Positions 63,502-64,000 of a DNA stretch of 64,000 nucleotides are shown here, one piece after another. Source of the DNA: UBA7803 sp963822255 (lineage in GTDB: Bacteria; Pseudomonadota; Gammaproteobacteria; Pseudomonadales; Azotimanducaceae); NCBI GenBank assembly GCA_963822255.1, contig CAWGGV010000009.1, positions 806,001-870,000 of the forward strand, given 5' to 3'. How positions within the stretch are numbered: position 1 is the stretch's first letter; each line of letters begins with the position of its first letter. Below the pieces are notes generated by a model. That model had not been told where the DNA came from, ran no database searches, and saw only the letters and a program-made list of their open reading frames with translations. Both the position numbers and the translations under genes were made by a program.

Positions 63502-63560
63502 CCCGCGAGCGCCGCCTTCGGGTAGGCTCCGCGGCAGCACCGCGCCACCGGAGAGCCACC

Positions 63561-64000
63561 GTGACCCCACCGCCGCTGCGCATCGAGCAGGTCGACCGCA
63601 CCTACGAGAAGGTGCTGCACAACCTCTTCTCGCACTACCTGCACGACATGGCGGAGTGGTTCGAGTTCGACACCGAGGACGATGGCTCGTACTCCTACCC
63701 CACAAGCAGCATCTGGGACCAGGGATGCGATGTCTTCATCGCATTTGCCGACAGCAAGCCGGTTGCCTTCGCCATCGTCGACGAAGCGGCGTCGCGAGTG
63801 CCCGGCTCCTCCGGCCGGGACCTCAAGGAGTTTTTCGTCATCCGCCGTCACCGGCACAGCGGTGTCGGAAGGATGGTCGCCCGTCACGTCTGGGATGCTT
63901 ATCCGGGTGCCTGGCTGGTGCGCGTGCTCCGGCGCAATCGCCCGGCCGTGGCGTTCTGGCCTGCTGCGATTGCCGATTACACCGAGGGGCAGTTTCACGA
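63561..64000 (+). CDS. GNAT N-acetyltransferase (continues past the window)
   Basis: Open from GTG 63561 to the window edge with no stop. LRIEQVDRTYEKVLHNLFSH, YLHDMAEWFEFDTEDDGSYS, IAFADSKPVAFAIVDEAASR, then KEFFVIRRHRHSGVGRMVAR (acetyl-CoA loop) and VLRRNRPAVAFWPAAIADYT. This is the layout of YxbD/YkkB-like predicted acetyltransferases. At least 146 residues are present, so only the last few are missing. Confidence 0.8.
   Translation, partial: MTPPPLRIEQVDRTYEKVLHNLFSHYLHDMAEWFEFDTEDDGSYSYPTSSIWDQGCDVFIAFADSKPVAFAIVDEAASRVPGSSGRDLKEFFVIRRHRHSGVGRMVARHVWDAYPGAWLVRVLRRNRPAVAFWPAAIADYTEGQFH

Overview
The window is one GC-rich chromosomal stretch (roughly two thirds G+C by eye, lower between about 46 and 60 kb). 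Gene content points to an uncultured gammaproteobacterium of the Woeseia/Steroidobacter/Xanthomonadales type: E. coli-like PolB and PdxH, LptF/LptG, UrcA, CbpA/CbpM, and a classical integron integrase. No rRNA, tRNA or CRISPR array was seen, and the lineage is an inference from gene families only.

Layout. 0-24 kb is ordinary chromosome: the end of a polyamine ABC permease, an HtrA protease, UrcA, DUF4870, a PuuD hydrolase with a PotF-like polyamine-binding lipoprotein, an MFS carrier, a dienelactone hydrolase, PdxH, two NHL propellers around a HupE/UreJ-like membrane protein, an OmpA-type protein, Hsp20, CbpA-CbpM, threonine synthase, a patatin-like lipase, a SIMPL protein and a cytochrome c'/cytochrome b pair.

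24-40 kb is the most coherent system. A tightly overlapping plus-strand operon encodes a lipid A-type acyltransferase, LptF, LptG, an MsbA-like ABC exporter, a GNAT-fold protein resembling bacterial ceramide synthase, a nucleotidyltransferase, a DAG-kinase-family (ceramide kinase-like) protein and an aspartyl/asparaginyl beta-hydroxylase. It is followed by HIT, metallophosphoesterase and Tam41-like genes. A convergent minus-strand operon encodes serine palmitoyltransferase, a dedicated acyl carrier protein, a ceramide-reductase-like SDR and a fatty acyl-AMP ligase. Together this reads as a complete pathway for making a phosphorylated (anionic) ceramide, with its own LPS-style transport parts.

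40-45 kb holds a Nudix hydrolase, DNA polymerase II and a photolyase; the last two are crossed by many frameshifts with zero net length change, which looks like consensus error rather than decay.

45-59 kb is a chromosomal integron: intI on the minus strand, an attI region with palindromes, and at least 14 recognisable attC sites separating plus-strand cassettes. The cassettes encode GNAT acetyltransferases (one an AAC(6')-I-type aminoglycoside acetyltransferase), two BrnT-type toxin-antitoxin pairs, a ParE/RelE pair, a HigBA pair, an alpha/beta hydrolase, an FAD monooxygenase, a VOC protein, HIT, DUF3465, a cupin and unknowns. A 1.73-kb IS1380-family element sits in one cassette. Past about 56.7 kb the attC sites decay, and 59.3-64 kb carries cassette-like genes (GNATs, methyltransferases, HAD, a broken Nudix) without attC sites.

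Single-base frameshifts are frequent in 0.5-24 kb and 41-60 kb but absent from about 24 to 40 kb. Where a frame is broken I give the span of the whole intended gene and say where the frame changes.
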